A stretch of 56,043 nt of DNA from Thermotogae bacterium (GCA_026988035.1 JALSLY010000041.1:1-56043), one strand, 5' to 3'. Shown: positions 16,647 to 27,200, counted from the first letter of the stretch. Program-made: numbers and translations. The notes: generated by a model not told the origin, from the letters alone.

Positions 16647-17482
16647 AAAGAAGACAAAGAAAGATACTGAGAACAATTATAGTAGAAATCGCCTTGATAA
16701 TAGTGACATTTGTAATTCTCATGCCAATATTTCTTGCGCTAACGATGAGCTTTAAAACTCCCGGAGAAGTGTTTACATATCCACCCAAGATATTCCCCAG
16801 CAAATTTTATTTTGAAAACTACATTAAAGCGTTTCAAAGTGTTAATATGGGAAGACTTATGCTCAACAGTACGATCATGGCGTTAGTTATAATGCTCGGA
16901 AAGACAATTTTCGGAATCTTTTCCGGTTACGCATTTTCCAATTTTAAGTTTAAGGGTTCATCCTTACTTTTTGCAATTCTTTTCATAACTTTGTTCATGC
17001 CAGCTGAAATGATAATGATAGTACCGCTATTTCAAGTTATGAAATCACTTCACTGGATAAATACTTACTGGGCTCTTACGGTTCCCTTCTTGGCGAGTGC
17101 AACTACCACATTCTTAATGCGACAGCACTTTATGACCGTACCCAAAGAATTGGAAGACGCAGCGAGGATCGATGGAGCCGGGCCATTTGGTTTTCTTTTC
17201 AAGATACTTGTGCCACTTTCAAAATCCACGATTGGTGGAGTTGCCGTCATCAATTTCGTGTATGCGTGGAACTTGTATCTCTGGCCATTGATCGTGACGA
17301 ATAGTGATAACATGAAAACTGCTCAAATAGGACTAAGGATGCTTATGAACGTTGAATCAGCTAATGATTGGGGAGTAATAATGGCAGGAACTTTGATGAT
17401 TCTTGCACCAACATTGTTGCTTTTCTTTGCTGTACAAAAACTCTTCGTTCAAGGAATCATAACAACGGGATTGAAAGAATAA
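16643..17482 (+). CDS. ABC transporter permease (UgpE/MalG-like)
   Basis: A 279-residue permease with an EAA loop LEDAARIDGAGPFGFLFKILVP and the typical YAWNLYLWPLIVTNS segment in the penultimate helix region. The ATG lies within the stop of the preceding permease (ATGA), indicating coupled translation and a heterodimeric channel. No ATPase gene follows; the exported glycerophosphodiesterase starts 38 bp downstream. Confidence 0.88.
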   Translation: MKRRQRKILRTIIVEIALIIVTFVILMPIFLALTMSFKTPGEVFTYPPKIFPSKFYFENYIKAFQSVNMGRLMLNSTIMALVIMLGKTIFGIFSGYAFSNFKFKGSSLLFAILFITLFMPAEMIMIVPLFQVMKSLHWINTYWALTVPFLASATTTFLMRQHFMTVPKELEDAARIDGAGPFGFLFKILVPLSKSTIGGVAVINFVYAWNLYLWPLIVTNSDNMKTAQIGLRMLMNVESANDWGVIMAGTLMILAPTLLLFFAVQKLFVQGIITTGLKE

Positions 17483-17520
17483 AGTATTTAAGCAAAAACA
17501 CGCCCAAAAGGGGGATTTTC

Positions 17521-18492
17521 ATGAAACGTTTTATAATGTTAGTTCTCATGATTGCCTTTGTTTTCCCCATTACTGCTTTCTCTTTAACACCAAGAGATGT
17601 TGGGTGGCCTTTCGATCTTGAAGGACACAGAGGCTGTAGAGGCTTGAGACCTGAGAACACATTAGCCGCTTTCAATTTTGCCATTAGTGAGGTTGGAGTT
17701 ACAACTATTGAACTTGACCTTGGAGTCACAAAAGATGGAGTTCTTGTTATTTCCCACGATCGAGCGTTAAATCCCAAAAAAGTGAAAAAGAACGGAAAGT
17801 TTATAAACGCCCCTATTCTCATACATAGTTTGACTCTAAAAGAGCTTCTTCAATATAATGTTGGCACTACAAGATCAGATTATTACTGGCCTTATCAAGT
17901 GCCAGTTCCAGGTGAAAAGATTCCCACTTTCGAACAAGTCCTAAAATTAGTCAAAAATTATGAAAAAAAGAGTGGAAGAAAAATATTTTTGAACGTGGAG
18001 ACCAAAATATCTCCCTACAAGCCTGAAGATACCGTAGATGCAAAAACATTTGTAAATCTCATACTTAAAGAGGTTAAAAAGTATAACATGGAAGATGAAG
18101 TTATGATCCAATCTTTCGATTGGAAAGCGCTTGTACTCATAAAAAAGATAGATCCAAAGATAACCACAGTTGCTTTAACACGAGAATATCTTTTGAGAGA
18201 TCCGAACTGGACAGCTGGCTTGAAAATATGGAATTTTGATAACAACGCGGCAAAAATGGTTAAATCAATTAATGCGTCTGTTGTTTCACCCTATTACAAA
18301 GATTGCAACAAAGATCTTGTTGAGAAATACCACAAACTTGGTATTTTAGTTGTTCCCTGGACAATTGATGATCCAAAAGATATGGTAAAATTCATTAATA
18401 TAGGTGTGGATGGAATAATAACAGATTATCCAAATGTACTGAGAGCTGTTCTTATAGTCAAGGGAATCAAAGTGCCCGATCCAATTAAATAA
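17521..18492 (+). CDS. Exported glycerophosphodiester phosphodiesterase
   Basis: A 323-residue GDPD-family enzyme with a signal peptide (MKRFIMLVLMIAFVFPITAFS), so it acts outside the inner membrane. The first catalytic motif is EGHRGCRGLRPENTL, followed by IELDLGVTKDGVLVISHD, the metal and acid-base residues of the family; NVETKI and DGIITDYP complete the TIM-barrel motifs. It would split glycerophosphodiesters to glycerol-3-phosphate and an alcohol. Placement right after a UgpB-A-E-like importer implies that the product is then taken up. The ATG at 17521 has AAGGGGG ahead of it; a longer frame upstream lacks this and would bury the signal peptide. Confidence 0.9.
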   Translation: MKRFIMLVLMIAFVFPITAFSLTPRDVGWPFDLEGHRGCRGLRPENTLAAFNFAISEVGVTTIELDLGVTKDGVLVISHDRALNPKKVKKNGKFINAPILIHSLTLKELLQYNVGTTRSDYYWPYQVPVPGEKIPTFEQVLKLVKNYEKKSGRKIFLNVETKISPYKPEDTVDAKTFVNLILKEVKKYNMEDEVMIQSFDWKALVLIKKIDPKITTVALTREYLLRDPNWTAGLKIWNFDNNAAKMVKSINASVVSPYYKDCNKDLVEKYHKLGILVVPWTIDDPKDMVKFINIGVDGIITDYPNVLRAVLIVKGIKVPDPIK

Positions 18493-18511
18493 ACAAAAGG
18501 CAAAAACGTTT

Positions 18512-19040
18512 ATAACTCAGACTGTGCACGAATATTACACGACGATCCAAACCTATAAAGAAAGAGATTTTACATCTTACTCGAAGTTTTCATCAAGACA
18601 TATGAGTGGGCCATCGAAGATAGAGGGTGGTGTGATTTGTATAAAACACACCCCACTTTTCAGGCATCCCTCTTAATAGAGGGGACTAAAAGCAAAGGTT
18701 GTCCTTCCTTGAGGAGTGGGATTGCACGGTGTGCAATGTCTTTCCCACTTCCATGACCGAAGCGATAGCTGAGAAGGGGGACCGCATAGCGGTGGAAAGT
18801 GTTAGGTATGCAGTGTGCTTTAACAGAATCTTTGACCATAATGTCATTCCGGCCTACGAGCCGTTGAATAGAGTCCTTGACCCTACCCTGTGGTCAGTCC
18901 GGGACGGTCTACGGTCGGTTCAGGATGACGTTAAAGAATAAGTCTCGTAAGACTTCGAAAAAAATTCCTTTATCGCTTGAAAAGCGATGTTTATTTTTAA
19001 ATGCTCATAGGTTGTAAAGTTAACGCACAACGTAAGTTAT
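18512..19040. repeat. Dispersed repeat element R2 with hairpin-rich cargo
   Basis: A non-coding block between the GDPD gene and mgsA. Its left 105 bp (18512-18617) are the reverse complement of the right end of R1, and its right 90 bp (18948-19040) are the reverse complement of the left end of R1, so R2 is R1 in opposite orientation with a different interior. The interior (about 18620-18945) contains several hairpins: CCCTCT/AGAGGG near 18667, ATTGCAC-GGT-GTGCAAT near 18720, GACCGC/GCGGT near 18780, and a GTCATTCC…GGATGAC pair near 18842-18932. These resemble short palindromic elements common in other bacteria. No real gene is seen in the block. Confidence 0.65.
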
Positions 19041-19071
19041 AATTCGATTGACAGTGGACAAAGGAGGCTTT

Positions 19072-19458
19072 ATGAGAATACCGCATGTTGCTTTGATAGC
19101 ACATGACAAAAAGAAGATAGACATGATCATGTTCGTCAAAGAAAATATAGGAGTGCTTTCAAAGTGTGAACTTTACGCAACCCATACAACTGGAAGTATC
19201 ATAGAAGATAAGCTGAAATTGAATATAAATAAAATGCTCTCTGGTCCAATGGGTGGTGATCTTCAAATTGGTGCAATGATAGCGTCTTCTAAGATAGATT
19301 ATGTGTTTTTTCTGAGAGATCCTCTTACTGCGCAACCACATGAACCTGACGTTTCAGCTTTACTGAGAGTGTGCGATGTCCATAATATCCCGCTTGCAAC
19401 CAATATTGCGAGCGCAGAAGCAATGATAAAAGAAATAGCAATGGAAATAGAAAATTGA
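19072..19458 (+). CDS. mgsA: Methylglyoxal synthase
   Basis: A 128-residue methylglyoxal synthase, converting dihydroxyacetone phosphate to methylglyoxal and phosphate in the cytoplasm. The fold hallmarks are present: [10 protein letters not shown] at the N-terminus, ATHTTGSII (phosphate loop), [15 protein letters not shown] with the catalytic Asp, [32 protein letters not shown]. Length is close to the usual 130-150. The ATG at 19072 follows AAAGGAGG; earlier in-frame codons do not. The bypass could handle phosphate-limited glycolysis, which fits the neighbouring glycerophosphodiester scavenging genes, but this link is inference. Its stop overlaps the TTG of the next gene. Confidence 0.93.
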   Translation: MRIPHVALIAHDKKKIDMIMFVKENIGVLSKCELYATHTTGSIIEDKLKLNINKMLSGPMGGDLQIGAMIASSKIDYVFFLRDPLTAQPHEPDVSALLRVCDVHNIPLATNIASAEAMIKEIAMEIEN

Positions 19459-20513
19459 AGAGAATACCCAAAATTTTAATTTTTTCTCTTGAAAATCTCT
19501 ATCTTGTCGGTGGAGCAGTGCGAGATCTTATATTAGGGCTTGAGCCAAAAGAGTATGATTTGATAACCACTACCCCACTTGAAAGAATCCGCTTAAAAAC
19601 TTTTGCTGAATCGAATAACGGTCAAACGATCGGATTTTTTTCAAAAGGTGTAAAATACGACATTTCACATTATTCTTCTTTAATCGAAGATTTGGAACGG
19701 CGCGATTTTACGATCAATTCAATGGCCCTGCCCGTGAAAAAAAATGGGACAATATCTCTCAAAGAGATTGTAGATCCGTGTGGCGGATTGGATGATCTCA
19801 AAGCAGGTCTTCTCAGATCTTTTAACCCTTTGGATAGTTTTTTCTCGGATCCTGTTAGAGTTGTAAGGGGCTTAAGATTTATTTCTGAATATGATCTCAA
19901 CGTTGAGCAAAACACACTGGATGCCATGAAAGGTGCTCTTAAAGAAATAGATAAAGTGGCACGCGAACGTATCTTTTCTCCGCTGAGTAAGTTTATAGAG
20001 GGAAAGTACTTTCAAAAAGCCGCAAAAGTTGCTGTGAAAATAGGCCTCGACAAACTTCTTTTTGTTCCATTAGAAAATATTGATGCCATTGAGATCTTAG
20101 ATCCTTGTTGCAGATGGCCCGCAATTTTTTGGGAGAAAATGGATGTCTTTAGCAAGTTTATAAATGTGGTGTTTCCACCTAAGCACTTGATCAGATGGAT
20201 AACACGTCTAACAATTTTTTCTGAAGAAGTGAAGCATAGAAAGTTTGGGTGGACCGTAAGAATATCTAAGGAAGAGAGTAATTGTCTTCTTTCTCTTTTA
20301 AAAGTTTTTAAACTGAACAGTGACATCGTTGAGAAATATGCGCGATTGGATCTTGCCGTTACACCTCAAGAGTTGATTTTTATTGGTGCAAAAGGACGTG
20401 AGATATCGATAATAATGACTGAAATCTGGAAAAGTGTTCTCACTTCAAAGCTCCCAAACGAGAAAAACCACTTGTTGAATTTTGCTCGTGAGATACTTAA
20501 AAATTTACATTGA
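19455..20513 (+). CDS. CCA tRNA nucleotidyltransferase/poly(A) polymerase family protein
   Basis: A 352-residue class II nucleotidyltransferase of the CCA-adding enzyme/poly(A) polymerase family. The nucleotide-binding loop [12 protein letters not shown] lies at residues 17-28; the [10 protein letters not shown] motif is near residue 80 and VVRGLRF follows near 140. The metal-binding DxD motif reads E33-Y-D35, a conservative change of the first Asp. A C-terminal HD domain is not apparent. It starts with TTG in a TTGA overlap with the mgsA stop. It may add all of CCA, only A, or only CC, as some deep-branching bacteria split the activity; sequence alone does not decide. Confidence 0.82.
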   Translation: MKRIPKILIFSLENLYLVGGAVRDLILGLEPKEYDLITTTPLERIRLKTFAESNNGQTIGFFSKGVKYDISHYSSLIEDLERRDFTINSMALPVKKNGTISLKEIVDPCGGLDDLKAGLLRSFNPLDSFFSDPVRVVRGLRFISEYDLNVEQNTLDAMKGALKEIDKVARERIFSPLSKFIEGKYFQKAAKVAVKIGLDKLLFVPLENIDAIEILDPCCRWPAIFWEKMDVFSKFINVVFPPKHLIRWITRLTIFSEEVKHRKFGWTVRISKEESNCLLSLLKVFKLNSDIVEKYARLDLAVTPQELIFIGAKGREISIIMTEIWKSVLTSKLPNEKNHLLNFAREILKNLH

Positions 20514-20649
20514 ATCATATGAAGTTCACTGTGATTGTGATATGATGAATCTGAGCTGCTATTTAGCATATCTTGTAAAGAATCAACCGCTCTGATCCAA
20601 GAGCCCAAATCAAATTCGGGACGGTGTTTTTCGAGGAGGATGAAAAGAT

Positions 20650-20922
20650 ATGGAAGAAGATTTGATGGAAAAATATGTCAAAGCTATTCAATCAGCCATT
20701 GAACAAGCACCCATTAAAAAGGGAGGAAGCGTAGATGTTTCAGATCTGTGGGTGATAACTTCTCTTCCAATGGATCTCATAATAGAATGCTTTAAATCTT
20801 TTGATATAAAGATTCCATCAAATATTCGTAGCATTACCAATAAAGGGAAAGTCATAGCAAAAAATCCGAATTATTTTCGCGATGACGGAAAAGATGAAAA
20901 CTCAGAAGGTCTCGATCTCTAA
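20650..20922 (+). CDS. Conserved-looking small hypothetical protein
   Basis: A 90-residue, soluble, acidic protein that I do not recognise. It begins EEDLMEKYVKAIQSAIEQAP, likely helical, and has a LWVITSLPMDLIIECFKSFDI segment that looks like a small winged-helix or helical domain (SLPMDLIIECF resembles a recognition helix), then an acidic tail. An AGGAGG lies about ten bases before the ATG. It stands alone, convergent with the next gene. The 136-bp gap upstream holds only a short GCTC/GAGC hairpin. Confidence 0.6.
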   Translation: MEEDLMEKYVKAIQSAIEQAPIKKGGSVDVSDLWVITSLPMDLIIECFKSFDIKIPSNIRSITNKGKVIAKNPNYFRDDGKDENSEGLDL

Positions 20923-20945
20923 TAGAGTTGTGTCCGCACAAAGGT

Positions 20946-21209
20946 CTATCGTCCATGCTTTTCATTCAAATCAGAAATTCTTCTCTTTCCACGTTTGAAC
21001 AAAAAGATGGAAAGCCATACCAAAGAGACCATAACAACGGCAACAACAAACATTTTGAAAGCATTTTGGGATATAGACATCTTCCACAACGCGAATTCCG
21101 AATAAACCAATAGCGAGACCAGCAACCAAATAACAATTTGTGCAAGTAACACCGATACCACGTATATTGCTCTGGCATTGATTTCCACGTTATCATCACT
21201 GTTTTTCAT
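20946..21209 (-). CDS. Small two-helix membrane protein
   Basis: An 87-residue protein with two hydrophobic helices (AIYVVSVLLAQIVIWLLVSLL and MFVVAVVMVSLVWLSIFLF) separated by a short loop and ending in a basic tail RGKRRISDLNEKHGR. No family is recognised. It overlaps the end of the endonuclease V gene by 14 bases and is the last member of the long minus-strand gene string. Confidence 0.6.
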   Translation of the reverse strand: MKNSDDNVEINARAIYVVSVLLAQIVIWLLVSLLVYSEFALWKMSISQNAFKMFVVAVVMVSLVWLSIFLFKRGKRRISDLNEKHGR

Positions 21210-21855
21210 CTAAATTCACCTCTTTTTTCAATTTTTTTGTGTAAAGATCTGCTATACGTGTAGGCTCTGGTAATCTATACCCTTTGCATGTTTTAAGCGT
21301 GTACTCTATGCAGTCTTCAAAATCAACATAACTACCAGGGGAGACGAACAAGGGCTTCACATTGTTTTTGGTTCTCAAGACTACACCCACTTTTCTATCT
21401 CCATCGTATAGGTATTCAAATCCTCCACGCATGGCTCCAGGCATTTTGTATGAACCGTAAAGATGTGATTTTGCTACCCCAATAGAGGGTTTCTTCAGAT
21501 TTAATGCCATGTGCGCAGCCAAACCAAGTCCTCGCGGATGTGCAATACCCTGACCATCGAAAAAGAGAAGATCAGGATCGTTGTCCAAAAGTGAATAAAC
21601 TTTTTCTATCGCTGGTCCTTCTCTAAAGCTTAAAAGACCAGAAATGTACGGAATATCTATTTCTTTTGTTATCCACTTCATCTCTATCACTTTAAGTTCC
21701 GGGTATTTTAACACCACTCCAACAGCAAGAGCTATATGCTTGCTCGGAAATGAAAGGTCAAATCCTGCAACGAGTCTAGGAACATTTTCTAATTTTCTCA
21801 GCATTACTTTCGAGGAAAGTTCACGTTGAAGAGCTATCAAATCTGATATTTTCAT
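21196..21855 (-). CDS. nfi: Endonuclease V
   Basis: A roughly 219-residue endonuclease V, which nicks DNA 3' to deaminated bases such as hypoxanthine. The catalytic pattern is intact: GFDLSFPSK (first Asp), SFREGP (Glu), FFDGQGIAHPRGLG (Asp and His) and IGVAKSHLYG, then FVSPGS and LPEPTRIADLYTKKLKK. I place the start at the ATG at 21855, in an ATGA overlap with the upstream gene, although an in-frame ATG seven codons earlier exists. Repair of deamination is in keeping with growth at raised temperature. Confidence 0.92.
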   Translation of the reverse strand: MKISDLIALQRELSSKVMLRKLENVPRLVAGFDLSFPSKHIALAVGVVLKYPELKVIEMKWITKEIDIPYISGLLSFREGPAIEKVYSLLDNDPDLLFFDGQGIAHPRGLGLAAHMALNLKKPSIGVAKSHLYGSYKMPGAMRGGFEYLYDGDRKVGVVLRTKNNVKPLFVSPGSYVDFEDCIEYTLKTCKGYRLPEPTRIADLYTKKLKKEVNLDEKQ

Positions 21856-22475
21856 GAAATCCAGCTTATTGCCCATCGTAAATATTTGTAAGGCTGACCG
21901 GTGGCTGATGAAACTACCCTCATCACAACTATGTCACGCTCTTCACTCTTTCCGTTATCAAATTTAAGGGCGACTTTCAGTTTATAAGCTGAAAATTGCG
22001 GGAGTCCTTTCCTCGTTGAAAGCATCGTTTGAACAGTTGCGATATTATAATTGTCAAGGGTTGAATTTATCTTTTTGTAATCAGTGTCTTTAATATAGCC
22101 ATCTTTTTTCAATATCTCGGCGGATTTAGAACTCACAAACACGTACTTTGAGAAAAATGAGTTCAAATCTTTTTTGTTTATTAAAGACTTTTTTAGAATC
22201 TTAACGTTCACAATTTTTCGGTCAAAATATGTGTACCAAAAAACCTTGGAAATTTCTTTTGGTGTCAAATTTTTGCTGAATATACCATATGTTCCTGCAG
22301 TTACAAATGCAGTGGTATATATTGGATCCAGATGATCTATGTTACAATTTTGCCCAGACATGAGCGTGCTAACAACAACCTTGTTCATGTTATCACCTGA
22401 AGAGAATATGAACCACATCACAGCTGCCACTGCCAAGAGAACGATCAATATTTTTAGTTCGATAGAAAGCTTCAA
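21852..22475 (-). CDS. Hypothetical membrane-anchored protein
   Basis: A 207-residue protein I do not recognise. One N-terminal membrane helix (LKILIVLLAVAAVMWFIFSS) is followed by an extracytoplasmic domain of about 180 residues with repeated lysine-rich stretches and a terminal beta-rich part (KLKVALKFDNGKSEERDIVVMRVV). Starts with TTG after AAGGAGG, in a TTGA overlap with lepA, and ends in an ATGA overlap with nfi, so it is clearly part of the string. Confidence 0.7.
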   Translation of the reverse strand: MKLSIELKILIVLLAVAAVMWFIFSSGDNMNKVVVSTLMSGQNCNIDHLDPIYTTAFVTAGTYGIFSKNLTPKEISKVFWYTYFDRKIVNVKILKKSLINKKDLNSFFSKYVFVSSKSAEILKKDGYIKDTDYKKINSTLDNYNIATVQTMLSTRKGLPQFSAYKLKVALKFDNGKSEERDIVVMRVVSSATGQPYKYLRWAISWIS

Positions 22476-24289
22476 TTTTTGTCCTCCTTTCCAACACTTA
22501 AAATCGATAAAAAAGCTTCTTTTGGAACTTCCACATTACCAAGCATTCTCATTTTTTTCTTCCCCTCTTTTTGTTTTTTTAGAAGTTTCATTTTTCTTGT
22601 TATATCTCCTCCATAACATTTGGCAATCACGTCTTTTCGGTAAGCTTTAACGGTAGCACGAGCGATTATTCTGCCATGCGCAACAGCTTGAACCGGTATC
22701 TCAAATTGGTGCCTTGGAATCTGTTCAGCTATCTTTTCTACCAACGATTTTGCAATTCTGTAAGCTTTCTCTTCATGGACAATTATACCAAGAGCTTCTA
22801 CCGGCTCTTTATTTATAAGAATTCCAACTTTCACAAGTTTTGATGGTCGGTAACCGGAGATCTCGTAATCCATTGATGCGTATCCATGGCTGATGGCTTT
22901 AATCTTATCAAAAAAATCGAAAATCATTTCAGCCATCGGCATCTTAAAATTCAAAGCCACCCTGTCTTTACCGGCGTTGTCGGTAGATATAAATTCACCA
23001 CGCTTTTCATTTTGAATGAATCCAACTATTGCTCCCATTGAACTTGTGGGCGTTATAACCGACAGATCGACATAAGGTTCACGAATCTCAACATACTTTC
23101 CTTCATCTGGCATTTTCGCAGGATCTGTGATCCGTTCAATTTTCCCATTCATCATTACCACCTTGTAAACGACGTTTGGGGCTGTGGCAATCACATCAAG
23201 GTTAAATTCACGTTCAAGACGTTCTATTACTATTTCCATATGTAAAAGGCCAAGAAAACCACATCTAAAACCGAATCCCAAAGCGGATGAGTTATCAGGT
23301 TCGTAGGCAAAAGCGGCATCATTTAACTTAAAGCGTTCCAATCCCTTTCGAAGATTTTCATAATCTTTAGGATCAACTGGATAAAGCCCCGAATACACTA
23401 CCGGTTTCGCTTCTTTGTAGCCAGGAAGCGGTTTGTCAGCTGGATTATTTGCCTGAGTTATCGTATCACCCACACGCGCTTGATTTGCTTCTCTCATAGA
23501 AGCAGCAATATATCCAACTTCTCCAGCAGAAATGCTGTCCACCGGAATCATTTCTGGGACGAATATTCCGATTTCTATTACTTCATGAGTCGCACCAGTC
23601 GACATCATCTGAATAACGTCTCCTGTGGAAACTCGTCCTTCAAAAACTTTCACATGCGCCACAACACCTTTGTAAGGATCGTAATTCGCGTCGAATATAA
23701 GAGCACGCATTTTCGCATTTTCATCACCAGATGGTGCTGGTATTCTATGAACAATCTCTTCCATGAGCTCTGGCACTCCCTGACCAGTTTTTGCACTGAT
23801 CAAAAGAATTTCTTCCGGCTTTATACCAAGAGTGTCGTACAGTTCTTTTTTTGTTTCCTCAATGTTTGCGTTTGGCATGTCTATTTTGTTTATAACTGGG
23901 ATGATCTCTAGATCGTTCTCTATGGCAAGATAAGCATTTGCCACGGTTTGTGCTTCAACTCCCTGAGATGCATCAACAAGCAAAACTGCTCCTTCACAAG
24001 CAGCAAGGCTTCTCGAAACCTCATAGGAAAAGTCCACGTGGCCTGGTGTATCTATGATGTTGAGCTCGTAAGACTTACCATCTTTTGAGTCATACATAAC
24101 TTTAACAGGTTGTGCCTTTATCGTTATGCCACGTTCTTGCTCAATATCCATGGTATCGAGATATTGAGCGTGCATTTTTCTCACTTCAACAGTATGAGTA
24201 AGTTCAAGTATCCTGTCAGCTAAAGTGGATTTTCCATGATCTATGTGTGCAATGATCGATATGTTTCTTATAAGAGATCTGTCGTACAT
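22472..24289 (-). CDS. lepA: Elongation factor 4 (LepA)
   Basis: A 605-residue translational GTPase, the normal LepA length. G1 is AHIDHGKSTLADRI, G3 DTPGHVDF and G4 NKIDMPNA; the LepA-specific C-terminus includes PRHQFEIPVQAVAHGRIIARATVKAYRKDV and GDITRKMKLLKKQKEGKK. It can back-translocate ribosomes and helps initiation or assembly. It lies two bases after smc. Confidence 0.97.
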   Translation of the reverse strand: MYDRSLIRNISIIAHIDHGKSTLADRILELTHTVEVRKMHAQYLDTMDIEQERGITIKAQPVKVMYDSKDGKSYELNIIDTPGHVDFSYEVSRSLAACEGAVLLVDASQGVEAQTVANAYLAIENDLEIIPVINKIDMPNANIEETKKELYDTLGIKPEEILLISAKTGQGVPELMEEIVHRIPAPSGDENAKMRALIFDANYDPYKGVVAHVKVFEGRVSTGDVIQMMSTGATHEVIEIGIFVPEMIPVDSISAGEVGYIAASMREANQARVGDTITQANNPADKPLPGYKEAKPVVYSGLYPVDPKDYENLRKGLERFKLNDAAFAYEPDNSSALGFGFRCGFLGLLHMEIVIERLEREFNLDVIATAPNVVYKVVMMNGKIERITDPAKMPDEGKYVEIREPYVDLSVITPTSSMGAIVGFIQNEKRGEFISTDNAGKDRVALNFKMPMAEMIFDFFDKIKAISHGYASMDYEISGYRPSKLVKVGILINKEPVEALGIIVHEEKAYRIAKSLVEKIAEQIPRHQFEIPVQAVAHGRIIARATVKAYRKDVIAKCYGGDITRKMKLLKKQKEGKKKMRMLGNVEVPKEAFLSILSVGKEDKN

Positions 24290-24291
24290 CT

Positions 24292-27200
24292 TTAAGCCTC
24301 CGCATTTGTTTCCGAAAATTCGGAGAGTTCAACTGGTATGACTGTAGAAGAGCCGTTTACCATTGTAATGCCATAAAGTGTATCCGCCTTCTCCATAACG
24401 ATCTTATTATGACTCATGATCAAAAAGTTTGAGCTTTTCGAGTATTCGCTCAGCAAATTCACAAATCTTTGAGTGCTAAAGTCATCAAGAGCTGCGTCCA
24501 CTTCGTCGAGTATGTAAAAAGCACTCGGAGTTATCATAAGAAGCGAAAATATCAGTGCAAGCCCAACGAGTGATCTTTCACCTCCAGAAAGTGTGTACAG
24601 CTTTTGAACACGCTTACCTGGAAGCTTTATGTTAATTTCCACAGGAGAATCTAAAACATCTCCTTCTCCTACGAAAGAAAGGTATCCACTTCCCTCCATG
24701 AAAAGAATCGAAATCATATTTTTGAAATTCTCGTTTATTTTATCAAGAGTTTTGATCAAAAGCGATCTGGCTTCCTCATCTGTACGCTTGATCACGTCCT
24801 CAAGAGAAGAATACGATTTTTCAAGATCACTTTTTTGTGTCATAAGATCGCTATGCCGTTTTTCAACAGTTGCATATTCTTCTATTGCTGAAAGATCAAC
24901 TGGACCAAGAAATTTCATCTTTCGTTCGTACTCTTCTATTTCTGAAGCGAGAACCTGAAGTTCTTCTTCACTTATAGTCTGTACCTCATCTTTCGAGCCA
25001 CCAGCCTCAATTAACTCTTTTAGCGAATTTTCGACAGAGGAATCAAGCGAAACTTTTTCTAATTCAAGAACATGTAGTTTTTCTCTGAGCTTTTCTAACT
25101 TCTTGCGCCTGCTGTTGGCCCCTTTTTCGAGACTTTCAAGCTTTTTGAGAGTCTCATTTCTGCTTCCCTTTGAGCTTTTGGACCGTCTAAACAACTCCTC
25201 AGTATCGCGGCGCACTGAGTTCAAATCACGCTCTACGGCTCCTAAACGCTCTTGAGTTTGTTCTATATCTTTGGCTATCTTTTCTAACTTCACATTTGTT
25301 TCAGAAACTTCGATATTTATCTCATCAACGCGATCAGACAATCTTAAAGACTCTTTTCGATACCCAGAAGCGCGTTCAAGTACTGAGTTGATCTTCATCT
25401 TTAAGTCGATCATTTCCTCTTGCAATTTTTCTATTTCCTGGTGCCTGCGCAAACTTTCGGTTGAATCACCTTTGAGTTTGTTCTCCAATTCTGAAGTTTC
25501 AAGATCGATCTCTTTAATCCTTTTGTCGGAGCTATCAACTATCGTTTTGCCCTTTTCAATTCTTCTCGTATAATCTTTTTTAAATTTTTCAAGTTCTTCC
25601 ACCTCTTTTTGAAGAGACGCAAGTTGTGCAAGCAACCCTTCTCGATCATTACGAGAATTGTTAAGTGCCAAATTTTCCTTGAGAAGAGCACGCTCCAAAT
25701 CATTTTTCTCTTTGAACGCGATCTCTCTACTCACTTCCATGTCTGCTATTTTAGCATCCACTTCTTTCAGTTCTGCAGATATTCTTAGGAGCTTTGATTC
25801 TATGTCTTTAAGAAGGCGTCTGTGTGAAACGAGATCTGTGCGTTCGGCACTCCCGCCTGTAATAGTTCCGGATGATGCAATTAACTGTCCATCCAAACTG
25901 ACAATTCTTGCTCTAAGATCTTTCATTTTTCTTAGTGAAATTGCATGGTCAAGAGTTTCTACTATCAAATCTTTTCTAAAGAGAAAATTTACAAGTTTTT
26001 CATATCCCTTGGAAGCTCTGACAAGTTTGAACGCGTATCCTATCATACCAGGTGCGGACATGATGGAAGCTTCCATGGAAGGCTCTCTTAAGTCTACAAT
26101 ATCTAATGGTATAAATGTCGCTCGACCAGCATTTGCCCGCTTCAGCACTTCCACACACTGCTTTGCTGCATCTGAACTTTCCACCACTATATTCTGTGCG
26201 CGCCCGCCGAGGAGAACAGACACGGCCATTTCTATATCCCTTGGAACATCAATCAAATTGGCAACAACATCTACTACCCCATCGACATGAGTACTCATGA
26301 CAGTTCTCACGGCTTTAGAATATCCTGCATATTCTTCAACATTGCGCTTCAGTATCTCTCGCTTGGAGGTCAGCTCCATTCTCTCAGAATTAAGAGAATC
26401 TCGTCTTTTTCTGAGTGCCATAATGGCATTTTCAATCTTTTTGCGTTTATCGTCTAACTCATTCAGCTTTTTGTTGTGTTTTTCAAGTGTAGAAATAGCC
26501 CGTGATTCCTCAGAAGTCACGTTGTCAAGGTCTTTCTGAAGTTTTTCACCCTTCGCTCTTTTTTCAATTATTTGGGATTCGACAACCTTAAAGCGTTGAG
26601 TTAGATCTTTAATGCTTTCCATCGCTTTGTCTTTTGCCACTTCCAAAGAGTTGCGCTCTTTTGTTAATCTGGATATCCTTGTTTCAATTTCAGTACGTTC
26701 CCTTTCACTCCGACTGATTTCCTCTGTTTTATCAGAATGAATCTTTTCGAGTTTCTTAAGTTGAGATGAGAACTTTTTATTTTCTTCTTCGAGACTGTTT
26801 ATTAATCTTTTTAATTCTTCAAGACGCTTAAAGTTTCTATCCAATTCTGATCTCATCGAATCTTTTTTCGTTCCAAGCTCCACGTAAACCGATCTATCTC
26901 TCGAAAGTTTAGAGGAATACATCTCTTTTAAATTAGACAGTGTTTTCTCGCGTTCACGATACTTTTCAAGTTCACTCTCAAATCTTTTTATTTCCTCTTC
27001 TACGCTGGAGGACAATTCTTTCAATTCAGAGAATTGAATTTCAAACTCGTAAAGTTCTTTCTGGAGCGTTTCTATAGTTTCTGATATCTTGGTCATCTCT
27101 CCCTCGACTTCCTTTAATTTAGCAGAATTCAAGGAAAAAAAGTGACCAAAATATTTTCTCTTTCTAAGGTTAAGTGCTTCCTCATATTCTCTGTATCTCT

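Noticed and set aside
18699-18941. 80-codon frame within repeat R2
   Set aside because: It runs straight through several hairpins of the palindromic cargo and has no family pattern or ribosome site.
25658-26290. 210-codon open frame on the plus strand inside smc
   Set aside because: It is antisense to a well-conserved coiled-coil/hinge region, has Ser/Arg-rich low-complexity composition and no ribosome site.
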